DNA of 64,000 nucleotides from Rallus limicola (lineage: Eukaryota; Chordata; Aves; Gruiformes; Rallidae). The stretch lies in the NCBI GenBank assembly GCA_022605955.1, contig JAKCOZ010000011.1, forward strand, positions 2,290,537 through 2,354,536. The letters are read 5' to 3'. The notes below the pieces were generated by a model. That model was not told where the DNA came from, made no database searches, and saw nothing but the letters and a program-made list of their open reading frames with translations. Both the position numbers and the translations under genes were made by a program. Of this stretch, positions 52,880 through 64,000 are shown one piece after another; position 1 is the stretch's first letter, and each line of letters begins with the position of its first letter.

Positions 52880-53226
52880 TGTTCAGCCTGGAGAAGAGAA
52901 GGCTGCTTCTGGGGGGGACCTCATTGCAGCCTGCCCGACCCTGAAGGGACCCGAGGAACAGCAGGGGAATGGGCTTGTTCCAAGGGCAGAGCCTGGCAGG
53001 ACAAGGGGGCTGGAGTGAAGCTGAAGGAGGGAAGGGGGAGAGGAGAGATTGGGGGGAAGTTCTTTGCAGAGAAAGTGGGGAGGGGCTGGAACAGGCTGCC
53101 CAGAGAGGGGGTGGGTGCCCCGTGCCTGGGGGTGTTGAAGGCCAGGTTGGCTGGGGCCCTGGGCAACCTTGTGTAGCTCCAGGTCTGGAGGTTGGTGGCC
53201 CTGCCTGTGGCAGGGGGGTTGGAGCT
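52880..53226 (+). mobile_element. CR1 fragment, group C, tail lost
   Basis: TTGTTCAGCCTGGAGAAGAG through GGCTGGGGCCCTGGGCAACC to GCAGGGGGGTTGGAGCTC, then unrelated sequence; the final ~60 bp are missing. Confidence 0.92.
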
Positions 53227-53982
53227 CCGAGCAGGCTCGGAAGTGTCCCCGTGGCTCCTGTGTGTGCAGCAGATATGGAGGCGCATTGAGGGCATCTCCT
53301 TCACCAGGGCTTCGATTCCCACACAGAGCACACCAGGGAGCCTGTCTGGATCGCTCAAGATGCAAGAGCATTCTGTCAGCTTCCTGGGCACAGAAATGCC
53401 AGCAAAGCATTTTGCTAAAGGACTTCACTGGAAACTGCCAAGTGGCTTTTAGGGGCACTTCTTACAACACCGGCTTACTCCTCTTCCTACAAGAAGATCA
53501 TTCTCATTGTAACATAAAGAGAGTAGCAAGCCTGGATTCTGAGTTGGAGTTCAGCATATGAAGATATGATGCTCCTTTCTCATTCAGACCATGCTCATGG
53601 CTTGTATTCCCCAGCCTAGTTCTGAGGCAGGTCTAAACAGCAACAAAGCAGCTGAACTTTCCAGCCCTAAGTACACCGTATTACCGAGTATTTGGATTAA
53701 AGCAGCAATAAGGGTATCATCTCAGAAGTCTTATCACATATATGGATGGATTATACCAGGCTATGTAAATCATCAAGCTTAGTTCAGACTAAAAGCCTTG
53801 TAAGTATCTTATTTTGTACAGTGCTGCCCAAGCACACAAACCCATGGCTCACTTGCAGCCTGGCTTAATCCACAGGCATGCAAGGGGAAGCCCTACATCT
53901 GAGAAACCCAGCGTATAGCATTTAGGACTCAGCACCGATATCTAAAGACACAGCTTGTTCCACATAATTTGGACTAAGAAGA

Positions 53983-54186
53983 GAATCACAGCATGCTTTG
54001 TGTTGGAAGGGACCTCAAAGCCCATCTAGTGCCAACCCCCTGCCACGGGTAAGGATACCATCACGAGACCAGGCTGCCCAAAGCCACATCCAACACGGCC
54101 TTGAACACCTCTCCAGGGATGGGGCTTCCACACCCTCTCTGGGCACCCTGTGCCAGGGCCTCCTCACCCTCAGAGTCAAGAAATTC
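53983..54186 (-). mobile_element. CR1 3' end, group F
   Basis: GAATCACAGCATGCTTTGTG through TGGGGCTTCCACACCCTCTC to CTCAGAGTCAAGAAATTC. Confidence 0.92.
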
Positions 54187-54299
54187 TTTACTATTGGTTA
54201 CAATTGCAGGTAGCCAGCAGGGTTGCTCTTTGATAATGCCAGCCTTAACCATAGGAAATGTTCTTTGCACATGGCTGTCATTCATGTTTTGCTGTAGAA

Positions 54300-54512
54300 G
54301 ATACTGGAGGTTCTGGTGGACAGCAGGATGACCATGACCAGCCCTTGGACAGACTTCCTGGAGAGGTTGGGGAGTCTCCTTCTCTGGAGACATTCAAACC
54401 CGCCTGGATGTGTTCCTGTGTGATTTAATCTGGGTGATCTTGCTCTGGCAGTGGGGTTGGACTCGATGATCCTCTGAGTTCCCTTCCAGCTCCTAATGTG
54501 CTGGGACTGTGA
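54300..54512 (+). mobile_element. CR1 3' end, group E
   Basis: GAGGTTCTGGTGGACAGCAG through GGGGAGTCTCCTTCTCTGG to GATGATCCTCTGAGTTCCC; opposite in orientation to the copy 110 bp before it. Confidence 0.9.
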
Positions 54513-55461
54513 TATATTCAAGCACAATAAGCTAGTCTGTTCACCAATGGTTCTCAGCGCTATTTTGATAACATTCTGGATCAGTTCTTACTCTGGCATC
54601 CTGGGTTCATAAGGAGAAGGTATGGCAACTTTAATATATTTGAGATTTTATACATCTTGGGGCATTGGGGGGAAACACCACAGCAAATGAGAAGCTGTGA
54701 AACATTCCCAGGAAAAGATAGCTCAGCCCTTATCTATTCTTTACGGGTGACCCAACAGCCCGGAGATAGCAGCCAGCTGGCGAATCAGCACATGCTCTAA
54801 ATCAGTCACAGCACATCCAGCTCTTTGCCCAGATCAGAAATGGGCAGATGGGGCAAACTGGGGGGAGGAGGCGGGAGGTGGCAAGTCAGAAGGGAGGGAA
54901 AATAGGGACAGAGGCTGTAGGGCATGATCTGACAAGACAGGGTTTATTTTTTTCCTCTATCTTGTTCTTCAAAAGAAATTAAATTTCCTATGCCGACAGC
55001 GACTGCAGCAACATCCAAACTATAAATGTGGCTGACAGCGCTCAGGGACATCAGACTATGCTGGATTCACAGATCCAGAACACTCACATTTTAGTGTTTT
55101 CAGAAGCTTCTGGAATAGGAAAAGATAGGAAGAATTTGCAGGTTAAAAAAAGGGGGGAGAGAAGGAATGATTCCAAGAATAAGTATAAATTAGGACAGTC
55201 TCGGCATAGCTCCAGAAATTCTTCTTGCTTTCAACTTTCAGTCTTCTCTGACCACTGCAAAAACAAGGACTTCAAATTCCGATGCAATTAGTGCTATCTT
55301 CTGCCCTTCAGCAGGAGCTGCTCAGCACAAATTCTACAAAGTAGCTAAAAACGCAATTAGGAGAACATTCTGATGAGGAAAAACTACTTGAGGCTCAAGA
55401 GCAGAAAGGTGTCTGCATCCCCCAGTGATCGCTCTGTAAGACTCTTCATGCTCCCAGCTCA
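54513..55461. other. 5' intron, unique sequence
   Basis: Contains a G-rich stretch near 54860-54910. No exon found. Confidence 0.65.
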
Positions 55462-55800
55462 GTTAGCCCATTGCCCCTTGTCCCAGCTCCTGACCCGTGG
55501 ATGAAGAGACCAGCGCCCACCTCTCTGCACCCTCCTGGCAGGGCAGGGCAGGTGGGGAGAAGGTCTCTCCTCAGCCTCCTCTTCTGCAGGCTCAACACCC
55601 CCAGCTCCCTCAGCCGCTCCTCAGAGGATCTGCCCTCCAGCCCCTTCCCCAGCCTGGTTGCCCTTCTCTGGACTCACTCCAGGATCTCAATGTCCTTCTT
55701 ATGGTGAGGAGCCCAGAACTGGACCCAGCACCTGAGGTGCAGCATCACCAATGCTGATTACAGAAGCACAATGACCTCCCTAGACCTACTGGCTACACTG
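55462..55800 (-). mobile_element. CR1 fragment, group A, 3' end lost
   Basis: Begins inside the element (GCCCATTGCCCCTTGTCCC), continues AGACCAGCGCCCACCTCTCT, and ends near CTAGACCTACTGGC. The 3' tail is absent. Confidence 0.92.
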
Positions 55801-55954
55801 TCTTTGATATTTTTTCCCTTAAATCAATTGGTATTCACTTTTTATTAAAACTCAAGTTGGCATCATGCATCACAGCAGTTTATCGTTCAGATGCAGAACA
55901 GCTCCACTTCGTAGCAAGTCCTGATAACTTCTTACATCTAGTATCAGGTAAACT

Positions 55955-55978
55955 GTTCATACTGTTATCAGTATGAAC
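55955..55978. repeat. Perfect 10-bp hairpin with 4-nt loop
   Basis: GTTCATACTG, loop TTAT, then the exact reverse complement. It lies in intron; no role is indicated. Confidence 0.8.
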
Positions 55979-56175
55979 TGATTAACTGTTCACAGACCGT
56001 GTTATCACGCTCTCAGGGAGGATGCCAGCTTAACACACTTCTGAGCCAACCTGGAAGAGAAAGGCTATAGACACAGAGTTTCCTGCACTAGTCCATGCTG
56101 GAGAAGAATGGTATTGTACATGGTTTTGCACACCCATACAGACATATACATGCCTTCACTCTCACTCAGGTCACA

Positions 56176-56528
56176 GGGGAAAGCAGCCCTGAGGAAAAGG
56201 TCTTGGGGGGACTCGTGGGGGAGAAGCTGGAAATTAGCCACCAATGTGCATCTGCAGCCCACAAGGCCAACTCCATCCTAGGATGCATCTCCAGGAGTGT
56301 GGCCAGCAGATCAAGAGAGGGGATTCTGCCCCTCTGCTCTGCTCTGCTCTGGGGACACCTCACCTGCAGTGCTGGGTCCAGCTCTGGAGCCCTCAGCACA
56401 AGAAGGACATGGACCTGTTGGAGAGGGGCCAGAGGAGGCCACAAAAAGATCCAAGGGCTGGAGCAGCTCTGCTGGGAAGCCAGGCTAGGAGAGCTGGGCT
56501 GGTTCAGCCTGGAGAAGGCTCTGAGGGG
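56176..56528 (+). mobile_element. CR1 fragment, tail lost
   Basis: AGCAGCCCTGAGGAAAAGGT through GATGCATCTCCAGGAGTGTG to TTCAGCCTGGAGAAGG. Very close to 38765-39110, sharing unusual variants. It runs into an inverted CR1 after about 12 nt. Confidence 0.93.
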
Positions 56529-56539
56529 TCCAGAGAAGA

Positions 56540-56698
56540 CCACTGAGAAGAGGCTGGCCATTTCCCCCTTGTCCCACACTGCAGATATTGATAAACATTG
56601 ATCAGATCCCCCCTCATGCTTCTTTTCTCAAGGCCGAACAGCCCCAGGTCACTCAGCCTTTCCTCGCAGGAGAGATGCTCCAGGCCCCTAATCATCTA
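56540..56698 (-). mobile_element. CR1 fragment, group B, no tail
   Basis: CTGAGAAGAGGCTGGCCATT through GATCAGATCCCCCCTCATGC to GGCCCCTAATCATC, in inverted orientation to the preceding copy. Confidence 0.92.
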
Positions 56699-57993
56699 AG
56701 TTACAATGTTCAGGGTCTTACTGTTCAAGTTTAAGCTCAGAATAAAATTTCAACAATAAATTAGACTCTTACTAGCAAAGACCCAACTGAAAGACAGGAA
56801 CATGACAACTGATAAGCACCAGTAAAATTAATTGAGAAACTGTTTCCTCTCTGCATATCAAACCCAACTTGCAACACATTTTGCTGCTGCCAGGCATACA
56901 ATGAGAGGAAATGCCAACTAAATCAAGCCTGATCACTTTAGGCTTCTTTATCTTACAATTCTTAGAAAGACACTTTCCCAGAGTACTTCAGAAGGTGATG
57001 TGCTTAAGATTGATGGGTTTAACAGTTTATACTCTACCCATTTTTTCTTTACATGCAAAACAAGAGGTATCAAAGTGCTACATCTCGCTGGCCTCCAATT
57101 TCTGGATGCTATATCCTCCTATTCATACTCCTTTTACAGCATCTTTTACCCCCATAGCGATGCTGAGCTCTCTGGGTGAGAACCACGCTGCCCTATCTGG
57201 GCAAGAGATTTTCTGCAAGCAGAAATAAAATCCCCAAGTACGTCAAAGAAACTGTGAAAGAGCAGACACAGCTCAAAGCCTAAACTCCCAGAGCTAAAAG
57301 GAACAAAAGTAATCACTGTTACTTGGAAAATTCCTCCAGTGCTCCAAGGCATTCCGGGCATAGTTGGCGGTGACTTCGTTTCTAATGACAAAACTCATTT
57401 TTTGCCAGCTCACTCAAAGGAAGAAGGGGGAAAAAAAAGCCCCCTCCTCCCCAAAAAATATCAAGAACTCAAGCTGAACAGCAGCGTTGTGGGTTCGGGG
57501 TGTTTTCCAGCTGGAGCTAAATGTTCTGTCTAGTTTAGTCTCAGCACAATAATCCGCTTAGTCCTGACCACATTCGAGTGGTGAGCGCTTCCCATAAAGC
57601 TCCTGTTATGACAAGGGGATTACAATTTTATCCTTTTGTTTGTAAACACTTAGATGTGGGGACACTATTGTGCTCCAGAAAATGTCTGGTGAACAGCCAG
57701 TACCCAAAACTTTCAATTACTATTGTGAGTGTCAATATTTTTCAATAGAGCCTGATGCAGCTACCATCATAATCACGGGAGGGAGAGAAAGAAAAAAAAA
57801 GCCCTCTTATGATTTGGCAGCCTATGACCTCCACTGATCTCAGATGGAAACTGGACAGCCTTAGCTCTGGGATTTGGCAGAAAACTTCTTCTGCCTCTGG
57901 GACAACTGCACAATGCACTTAAGTCAAAGGCAACCTCCAGCCAGCCAAGGAGCTGTGGGATGAGCTCCTCAAGAAGCGGAGCACAGAATAATT
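56699..57993. other. 5' intron, unique sequence
   Basis: No exon or repeat family recognised in about 1.3 kb; short A runs near 57430 and 57787. Confidence 0.65.
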
Positions 57994-58138
57994 GAGTCTC
58001 AGAATGATGGGGGTTGGAAAGGACCTCAGAAGATAACCTAGTCCAACTCCCCTGCCAGAGCAGGAGCACCCAGACTAAATCACACAGGAGTTAATCCAGG
58101 AGGGTTTGAATGTCTCCAGAGGAGGAGACTCCACAACC
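57994..58138 (-). mobile_element. CR1 3' end, group E
   Basis: GAGTCTCAGAATGATGGGGG through CTGCCAGAGCAGGAGCACCC to GGAGGAGACTCCACAACC. Confidence 0.92.
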
Positions 58139-58630
58139 TACAATTTCAGAAGCCCCAATTTCAGAACAGATACCATCGAATTTTGTTAGGGTTTTTTTGT
58201 GAACAAGTTGACAATTCATCCTACAACATACAGTGGAACTTGTCTACAGCTGCAAAGAACGAACTGTGTTTAGACCTCCTTAACTCCAGCTGCTTTACAC
58301 TAAGATTTAAAAAGCCTTATTTTGAAAATGTAGGTTTTCCTACATTGTCTTCTTGGGTGGCAGGTGGGATTTAGAAATACTCCAGAAGACAGCTATGTAT
58401 GATTATTATTTCAAGCACAAAGAGAATTTCCACCATGAATAGATTGTTTTCTCTTTGTGAGGCTGTTCCAATATCAAAGAGCCTTGCCCTGCTCCTAACA
58501 GCTCTCTTCCTTCCTAGGAAAGGGGTTCTGTATTCAGTGTGTGTGTTTGCATGTGTATTTACAGCAGAGCTACCAGGGCAGAGGACCTATCACTAGGTCT
58601 CCCAGGAAAATAAATAAATAAAAAGAAATT

Positions 58631-59168
58631 ACAGAATCATAGACAGGTTTGGGATGGAAGGGACCTTAAAGATCAAGTTCCATTCCCCTGCCATGGGCAG
58701 GGATACCCTCACTAGACCACGCTGCTCAAGGACCCATCCAACCCGGCCTTGAACACCTCCAGGGATGGGGCAGCCACCACCTCCCTGGGCACCCTGTGCC
58801 AGGGCCTCACCAGCCTCAGAGGGAAGAATTTCTTCCTAATATCCAATCTAAATCTATCCCCTTCCAATTTAAAACCATTCCCCCTTGTCCTGTCACTCCA
58901 GGCCCTTCTAAAAAGTCCCTCCCCAGCTTTCTTGTAGCCCCTTCAGGTACTGGAAAGTGCTGTTAAGATATCCCTGGAGCCTTCTCTGCTCCAGGCTGAA
59001 CAAGCCCGACTCTCTCAGCCTGGCTTCATAGAAAAAGTGGTCCAGCCCTCTAATCATCTTCATGGCCTCCTCTGGACCCGTTCCAGCAGCTCCATGTCCT
59101 TCTTACGCTGGGGACTCCAGAACTGGACACAACACTGCAGGGTCTCACAAGAGCAGAGGAGAGGGGCA
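58631..59168 (-). mobile_element. CR1 fragment, group F
   Basis: TACAGAATCATAGACAGGTT through CGGCCTTGAACACCTCCAGG and CCATTCCCCCTTGTCCTGTC to ACACTGCAGGGTCTCAC. Confidence 0.93.
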
Positions 59169-59734
59169 AATCAACATTTTTGTGTCTATATTCAGTCTGG
59201 AGTAATATTTCTGAAATATCTTCCTCTCCTCACTTCAAAATAATCTTGCAATCCCTGCTTGGAAGTTGTTTTTTCTCAGCAAAATGGTAAAAATTAGGAA
59301 GGAGCCAAACCAGAACCTCCCCCACTGACAGAAACTGCACCAGGCAGCCTCCCCTCCCGGCTCACTTCCCTCATGTGGGATTGGAGAACTGTCAACACTT
59401 CAAAACATGCTGACAGCCACAGAAATTTCTAAGGGGAATCTCCTGGCAGCTACATAGAAAATAAAGGTGGAAAGGGGAGTGAGGAGAAAATTCCTTTCCA
59501 CACACCTAGGAATAAGAACAACATTTTTTTAATCCACCCAAGTGTATTTTAAGAACTCCTTCAGTTCCACCAAGCCTGATCTTTGCTCCTTTTGTTGATC
59601 AGCCACCTGTATCATCCAACTCAAAGTCATCAAGCTGTTTTGTCTTCCCTGAAAACACAATTACATCACCCAGAATCATTCTGCAAGAGAGTTGAGTTTT
59701 TCGCCCAGACTCAGTTATATTTACACACACATGC

Positions 59735-59789
59735 TTATATATATATTTCAATATATACATATATTCCTATATATATATATATATATATG
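59735..59789. repeat. (AT)n microsatellite at a CR1 5' boundary
   Basis: Interrupted ATATAT runs, the longest at 59769-59788, end just before a plus-strand CR1. Confidence 0.93.
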
Positions 59790-59796
59790 CCAACAA

Positions 59797-60393
59797 AAGA
59801 GGGGTGGCCAGCAGGGACAGGGAGCGAATTGTCCCTCTCTGCTCTGCCCTTATGAGGCCCCAGCTGGAGTCCTGTGTCCAGAGCTGGGGCCCACAATACA
59901 AGGAAGATGTGGGACTGTTGGAGAGGGTTCAGAGGAGGCCACAGAGATGCTCAAAGGGCTGGAGCAGCTCCCCTACGGAGAGAGGCTGAGGGAGCTGGAC
60001 TGGTTCAGCCTGGAGAAGAGAAGGCTGCTTCTGGGGGGGACCTCATTGCAGCCTGCCCGTCCCTAAAGGGACCCGAGGAACAGGAGGGGAATCAACTTTT
60101 TAAAAAGGTAGACTATGGCAGGAAAAGAGGGATGGATTAAAGCTAAAGGAAGGAAGGTTTAAATTGGATATTAGGGGGAAGTTTTTTACAGAGAGTGGTG
60201 AGGGGCTGGAAGGGGCTGCGCAGAGAGATGGTGCGTGCTCCATCCCTGGAGGTGTGTAAGGACAGGTTGGCTGGGGCCCTGGACAACCTTGTGTAGCTCC
60301 AGGCCTGGAGGTTGGTGGCCCTGCCTGTGGCAGAGGGTTGGAACTCTGTGATCCTTGGGGTCCCTTCCAACCCAGACCATTCTATCATTTTAT
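59797..60393 (+). mobile_element. CR1 3' fragment, group C
   Basis: GAGGGGTGGCCAGCAGGGAC through GGCCCCAGCTGGAGTCCTG to CCATTCTATCATTTTATTA. Confidence 0.94.
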
Positions 60394-61608
60394 TATATTG
60401 AGCAGGCAGTCACTGCAAGTTCTAGAAATTACTGTAAGGGCTCTTCAACCTAATGAAACGAATGTTTCATCAAGAGCATTCAGAAAATTTTGGTAATGTT
60501 TTCTATTTCTTTAAAATATGCACTAACACCCTCCAAACACGATGTGCAGAAGAGGCGTCTCCCCTACGCTTAAGTGCCTCCGAGTACTTGCTAATTCCCT
60601 ACCTACTCTCCTTCCCCTGAACGACTTCAGCAATGAAGAAGCTCTAGAACAGCTGTTACTATACATTTTCTTTACAGACCACATCCCCAGAGAACTTGAA
60701 GCTGTTTATCTCACAAGTGTCAATGCAATTTGTGTGAGGTGATCACACAGACAGCCACTCAGGAGACACCTTCCAGCTTGGTAGCCTAAAGGACAAGTCA
60801 AACTACCTCCTTCACCTTGTTTTCTGGTTCCTGAACTCTGCCTTGTTTCCAACTGAAGAGTGACATCCTCCTCTCTTTGGAAAGGAGATGCATTTTGAGG
60901 AGATGCATGGACTTGGTTTTCCAGCATCATTGGGTCTTCAGCTGTTGAAGAGTGCAGCTCTGGGCAAGTGCACCTCAGAGTCATATTTGGTGCCTCCAGA
61001 AAGAGCAGCTGCTAAGCAAAGTGCTATTTTCATGTGGTAAGTCTACTCATGGCCTGTTTTGGATTGAACTCCAAATGAGGGACTCAAACAGGATTTAAAA
61101 CTACATACACACACCAGAAACCACAAACAATGTTGATCCACCACCTCTTTGGGCAGAAGGAATCCAAGAACAGCAGCTTGTCAAGACACTGGCATCTCAA
61201 AAAGAGCACTTCAAAAAAATCCTGACATACATTAGAAGCCTCAAACACCCAGATATAGCAAAATTAGTGGTTGATATTGCTCCAAGAAGCAACATGTCAT
61301 ACTGTCTTTGACTCTTCCCAAGAGCAGACTACACACATACCTTCCCTCCTTGATCAGCTCTTCCAATACTGCCTAAATTCCTCCAAGTGATTTCAGCAAA
61401 CTCAGCTGGTAACATGAAGGTATCGCAGGCAGCAATCAATATCCACTTTGACAGTTCCCATATGCTCAACATCAACAGAAATTTGAAGCATTTTGGCACA
61501 CAATGTCATAGAACTTTTTCTCCACAAAGATGTCAAACATTTTTACCCAGCAAACTCATTCAAACAGTTCAGCAGTTGCAAGATCATAGTTCTGCCATGA
61601 ACAATGTT
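60394..61608. other. 5' intron, unique sequence
   Basis: Open frames up to 92 codons show no recognisable protein; no repeat family seen. Confidence 0.65.
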
Positions 61609-62330
61609 AAGAATCACACAGAACATTAAGTGTTGGAAGAGACCTCGAAAGCTCATCTAGTTCAACCCCCCTGCCAGAGCAGGAGCACCCAGACTAAATC
61701 ACACAGATTGGCATCCAGGCAGGTTTGAATGTCTCCAGAGAAGGTGACAAAGTTTCTCCTTACATTCATTTCCATGGAACTTCCTCTGCTCCAGCTGCAC
61801 CCGCTGCCCTTTGTCCTGTCGCTGCCACCCCTGAGCAGAGCCTGGCTCTGTCCTCCTGACTCTCACCCTTTACATATTGATAGACATGAATGAGGTCACC
61901 CTTCAGTCTCCTCTTCTCCAGGCTAAAGAGCCCCAGCTCCCTCAGCCTCTCCTCATGAGGAAGGGGTTCCACTCCCTTCATCACCTTGGTGCTACCTTCG
62001 CTGGGCTCTTCCAAGGAGTTCTGTGTCCTTCTGGAGCTGAGGGGCCCAGAACTGGACAAAATACTCCAGATGTGGTCTCACCAGGACAGAGCAGAGGGGA
62101 AGAAGGATCTCTATTGACCTACTAACTGGCCCCCTTCTGATACAGCCCAGGATGCCATTGGCCTTCTTGGCCATGAGGACACATCGCTGGCTCATGGTCA
62201 TCCTACTATCCATCAGGATCCCCAGGTCCATCTCCCCTGCGCTGCTCTCCAACAGCCCTGTCCCAAACCTATATTGGTACCTGGGGTTGTTCTTCCCTAG
62301 ATGCAAGACCCTACACTTTGTCTCTCAAGA
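61609..62330 (-). mobile_element. CR1 fragment, group E, long
   Basis: AGAATCACACAGAACATTA through CTGCCAGAGCAGGAGCACCC to ATGCAAGACCCTACACTTTG, reaching the end of ORF2 (minus strand LGKNNPRYQYRFGTGLLES). Confidence 0.94.
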
Positions 62331-62965
62331 AGGGATTGCCTTCCTCACCAACTCATATCCCCACTGTAGAGAGGAAGATTTACTTTCTGTTGTAATTTTT
62401 CCAAGCCATAATGAGCTCTCAGGACCAAAATCTTACTGCTCAGGTACCTGGAGTAAGGAAAGAAATAAATTCTTTGTCCCAAATTAACTAAGAGAAGAAA
62501 GAATCATTAAGACAAGAACCCCATATCCCTCCAGAGCCCCTCTGACTACTGCATTTTAGGGTTACATTTTTGCTCAAAGCCACTCTTCTGCCTGACCTAG
62601 AAAATAAATCCTTATTCTCAGTGTACCATTCAAATGCAGGAGGATGGAACATAAGCTATAATTGACCTGTTTGCTGAGAAGCAAAGGGAAAATACAGCAA
62701 ATTATGAAAATTACAGGCAAGTCTTCACCATGACAGCTTGGCTCCCATGTCCCTTATATGCCCTACTAATGACTTCAGACTGCTGGCACAAAAAAGTCAT
62801 AGTGCTCTAGGCAGAATTAAATATTTGCTTAATGCCTAGAATTGCATGAAAATATATAGATCTGCATCAAGAAGTTGATCTGAAGACAAAACATCATCTT
62901 TGGAGTGACAAGGAAAGGCAGATCCCAGGCTCATGGACACACAGGGCATGCAGTAAAAATAAGGT
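62331..62965. other. 5' intron, unique sequence
   Basis: No gene or repeat family recognised. Confidence 0.65.
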
Positions 62966-63552
62966 GCAGCTGAGTAGTGTGGCCAGTAGATCCAGAGAGG
63001 GGATTGTGCCCCTGGACTGGGCACTGGGGAGGCTGCACCTCCAGTGCTGGGGCCAGTTCAGGGCTCCTCACCACCAGAAGGACATGGAGGTCCTGGAGTG
63101 AGTCCAGAGAAGGGCAACCAGGCTGGGGAAGGGGCTGGAGGGCATATCCTCTGAGGAGCGGCTGAGGGAGCTGGGGATGTTTACCCTGGAGAAGAGGAGG
63201 CTGAGGGGAGCCCTTCTTCCCACCTGCCCTGTCCTGCCAGGAGGGTGCAGAGGTGGGCGCTGGTCTCTTCAGCCAGGGGCCAGGAGCTGGGACAAGGGGC
63301 AATGGGCTCAAGCTGGGCCAGGGCAGGCTCAGCTCAGCTGGGAGGGCGCCAAGTTCTTCCCTGGCAGAGTTGTGGGGCTGTGGCACAGGCTGCCCAGGGA
63401 GGGGGCTGAGTCCCCACCCCTGGGGGTGTTTACCAGCCAGGGAGATGAGATATTGAGAGATCTGGGTCAGCACAGAACAGGGACAAACGGTTGGACTAGA
63501 TGAGCTTAAAGGGCTTTTCCAACTGTGTCATTCTGAGGTTCTGCGATTCTGA
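62966..63552 (+). mobile_element. CR1 3' fragment, group A
   Basis: GCAGCTGAGTAGTGTGGCCA through GTGGGCGCTGGTCTCTTCAG to TTCTGAGGTTCTGCGATTC. Confidence 0.94.
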
Positions 63553-64000
63553 ATGTGCAGCTAGGACACAGGGCGCTGATGGAGCAGTACTCCTTAGCTA
63601 CAGGACTAAATCACAGCTTGCCCAGTCAGCATTTCCAGCTCTTTCTCTCTACAAAATGCCTTTTTCTTCAGTACTTGGCTGTATAATCCAACTATTTCTT
63701 CCTAAGTAAGTGTTGCTGACTCACAGTAGCATTCATCTGTGCCCTTTGATTTCCTAATCTGCTCTTGAGTCCTCATGATGAACTTAACACATCTGCTTTG
63801 TCTATTCTTCTCCCTCCCACCTCAGCAAATCACTGTGGTCACTTTTAAGTGTAGGAAATACTTTGTGAACTATTCTTGAGTCAACACACCACACAGCTCT
63901 TTCAAAGCACTGCAGCTCTTTCATGCCCATTGTGTTCCAACTCAAAACCCTCATTTGGGGAATCAGATAATCCTCAAGTATTTAATCAGCAAAGTCATTT
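63553..64000. other. 5' intron, unique sequence to window end
   Basis: No exon matching the first KIF13B coding exons and no repeat recognised. Confidence 0.65.

Noticed and set aside
1..64000. Periodic repeats resembling a CRISPR-like or satellite array
   Set aside because: The recurring blocks are dispersed CR1 3' ends in both orientations with irregular spacing and divergent subfamilies, not an array.

Overview
The window is vertebrate nuclear DNA, almost certainly from a bird. It holds one protein-coding gene, on the minus strand, embedded in very large amounts of CR1 LINE sequence, plus one solo endogenous-retrovirus LTR of an avian type. No bacterial, plasmid or phage-like organisation, tRNA, rRNA or CRISPR array was seen.

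The gene is an orthologue of KIF13B (GAKIN), a kinesin-3 motor. I could place 23 exons, called W1 to W23 here in transcript order (high to low coordinates), from a 16-nt microexon at 51436-51451 to an exon at 2772-2918. Every junction has AG/GT dinucleotides and matching phase. Together they give 1025 uninterrupted codons, about residues 50 to 1074 of the human protein by recall. They cover most of the motor domain (P-loop, switch I, switch II), the neck, the FHA domain, the coiled-coil/MAGUK-binding stalk and part of the DUF3694-containing tail. The first exons (start codon and first beta strand) lie beyond position 64000. The remaining tail exons, including the CAP-Gly domain, lie before position 1.

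Layout: 51452-64000 is 5' intron with no recognised exon. 41514-51451 carries W1-W8 (motor core). 28774-34577 carries W9 and W10 (end of motor, neck). 20635-26025 carries W11-W13 (FHA). 13970-18466 carries W14-W16 (stalk). 2772-12309 carries W17-W23 (stalk and tail).

I count roughly 50 CR1 3' fragments in both orientations, by my boundary estimates about 20 kb or 30% of the window. They fall into several groups, labelled A to G here by their 3' ends. This is far denser than usual in chicken-like genomes and recalls lineages with CR1 expansions such as woodpeckers and their relatives or hornbills/hoopoes; the species cannot be fixed from this alone. All CR1 copies are 5'-truncated and none has an intact ORF. 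A solo LTR of about 1.2 kb sits at 16122-17356.

No new biological system is evident. The observations most worth checking are a CpG-rich candidate extra exon near 26180-26280, an inverted pair of near-identical CR1 copies bracketing the in-frame exon W9, the 16-nt microexon, and two CR1 copies that share sequence beyond the usual 3' end.
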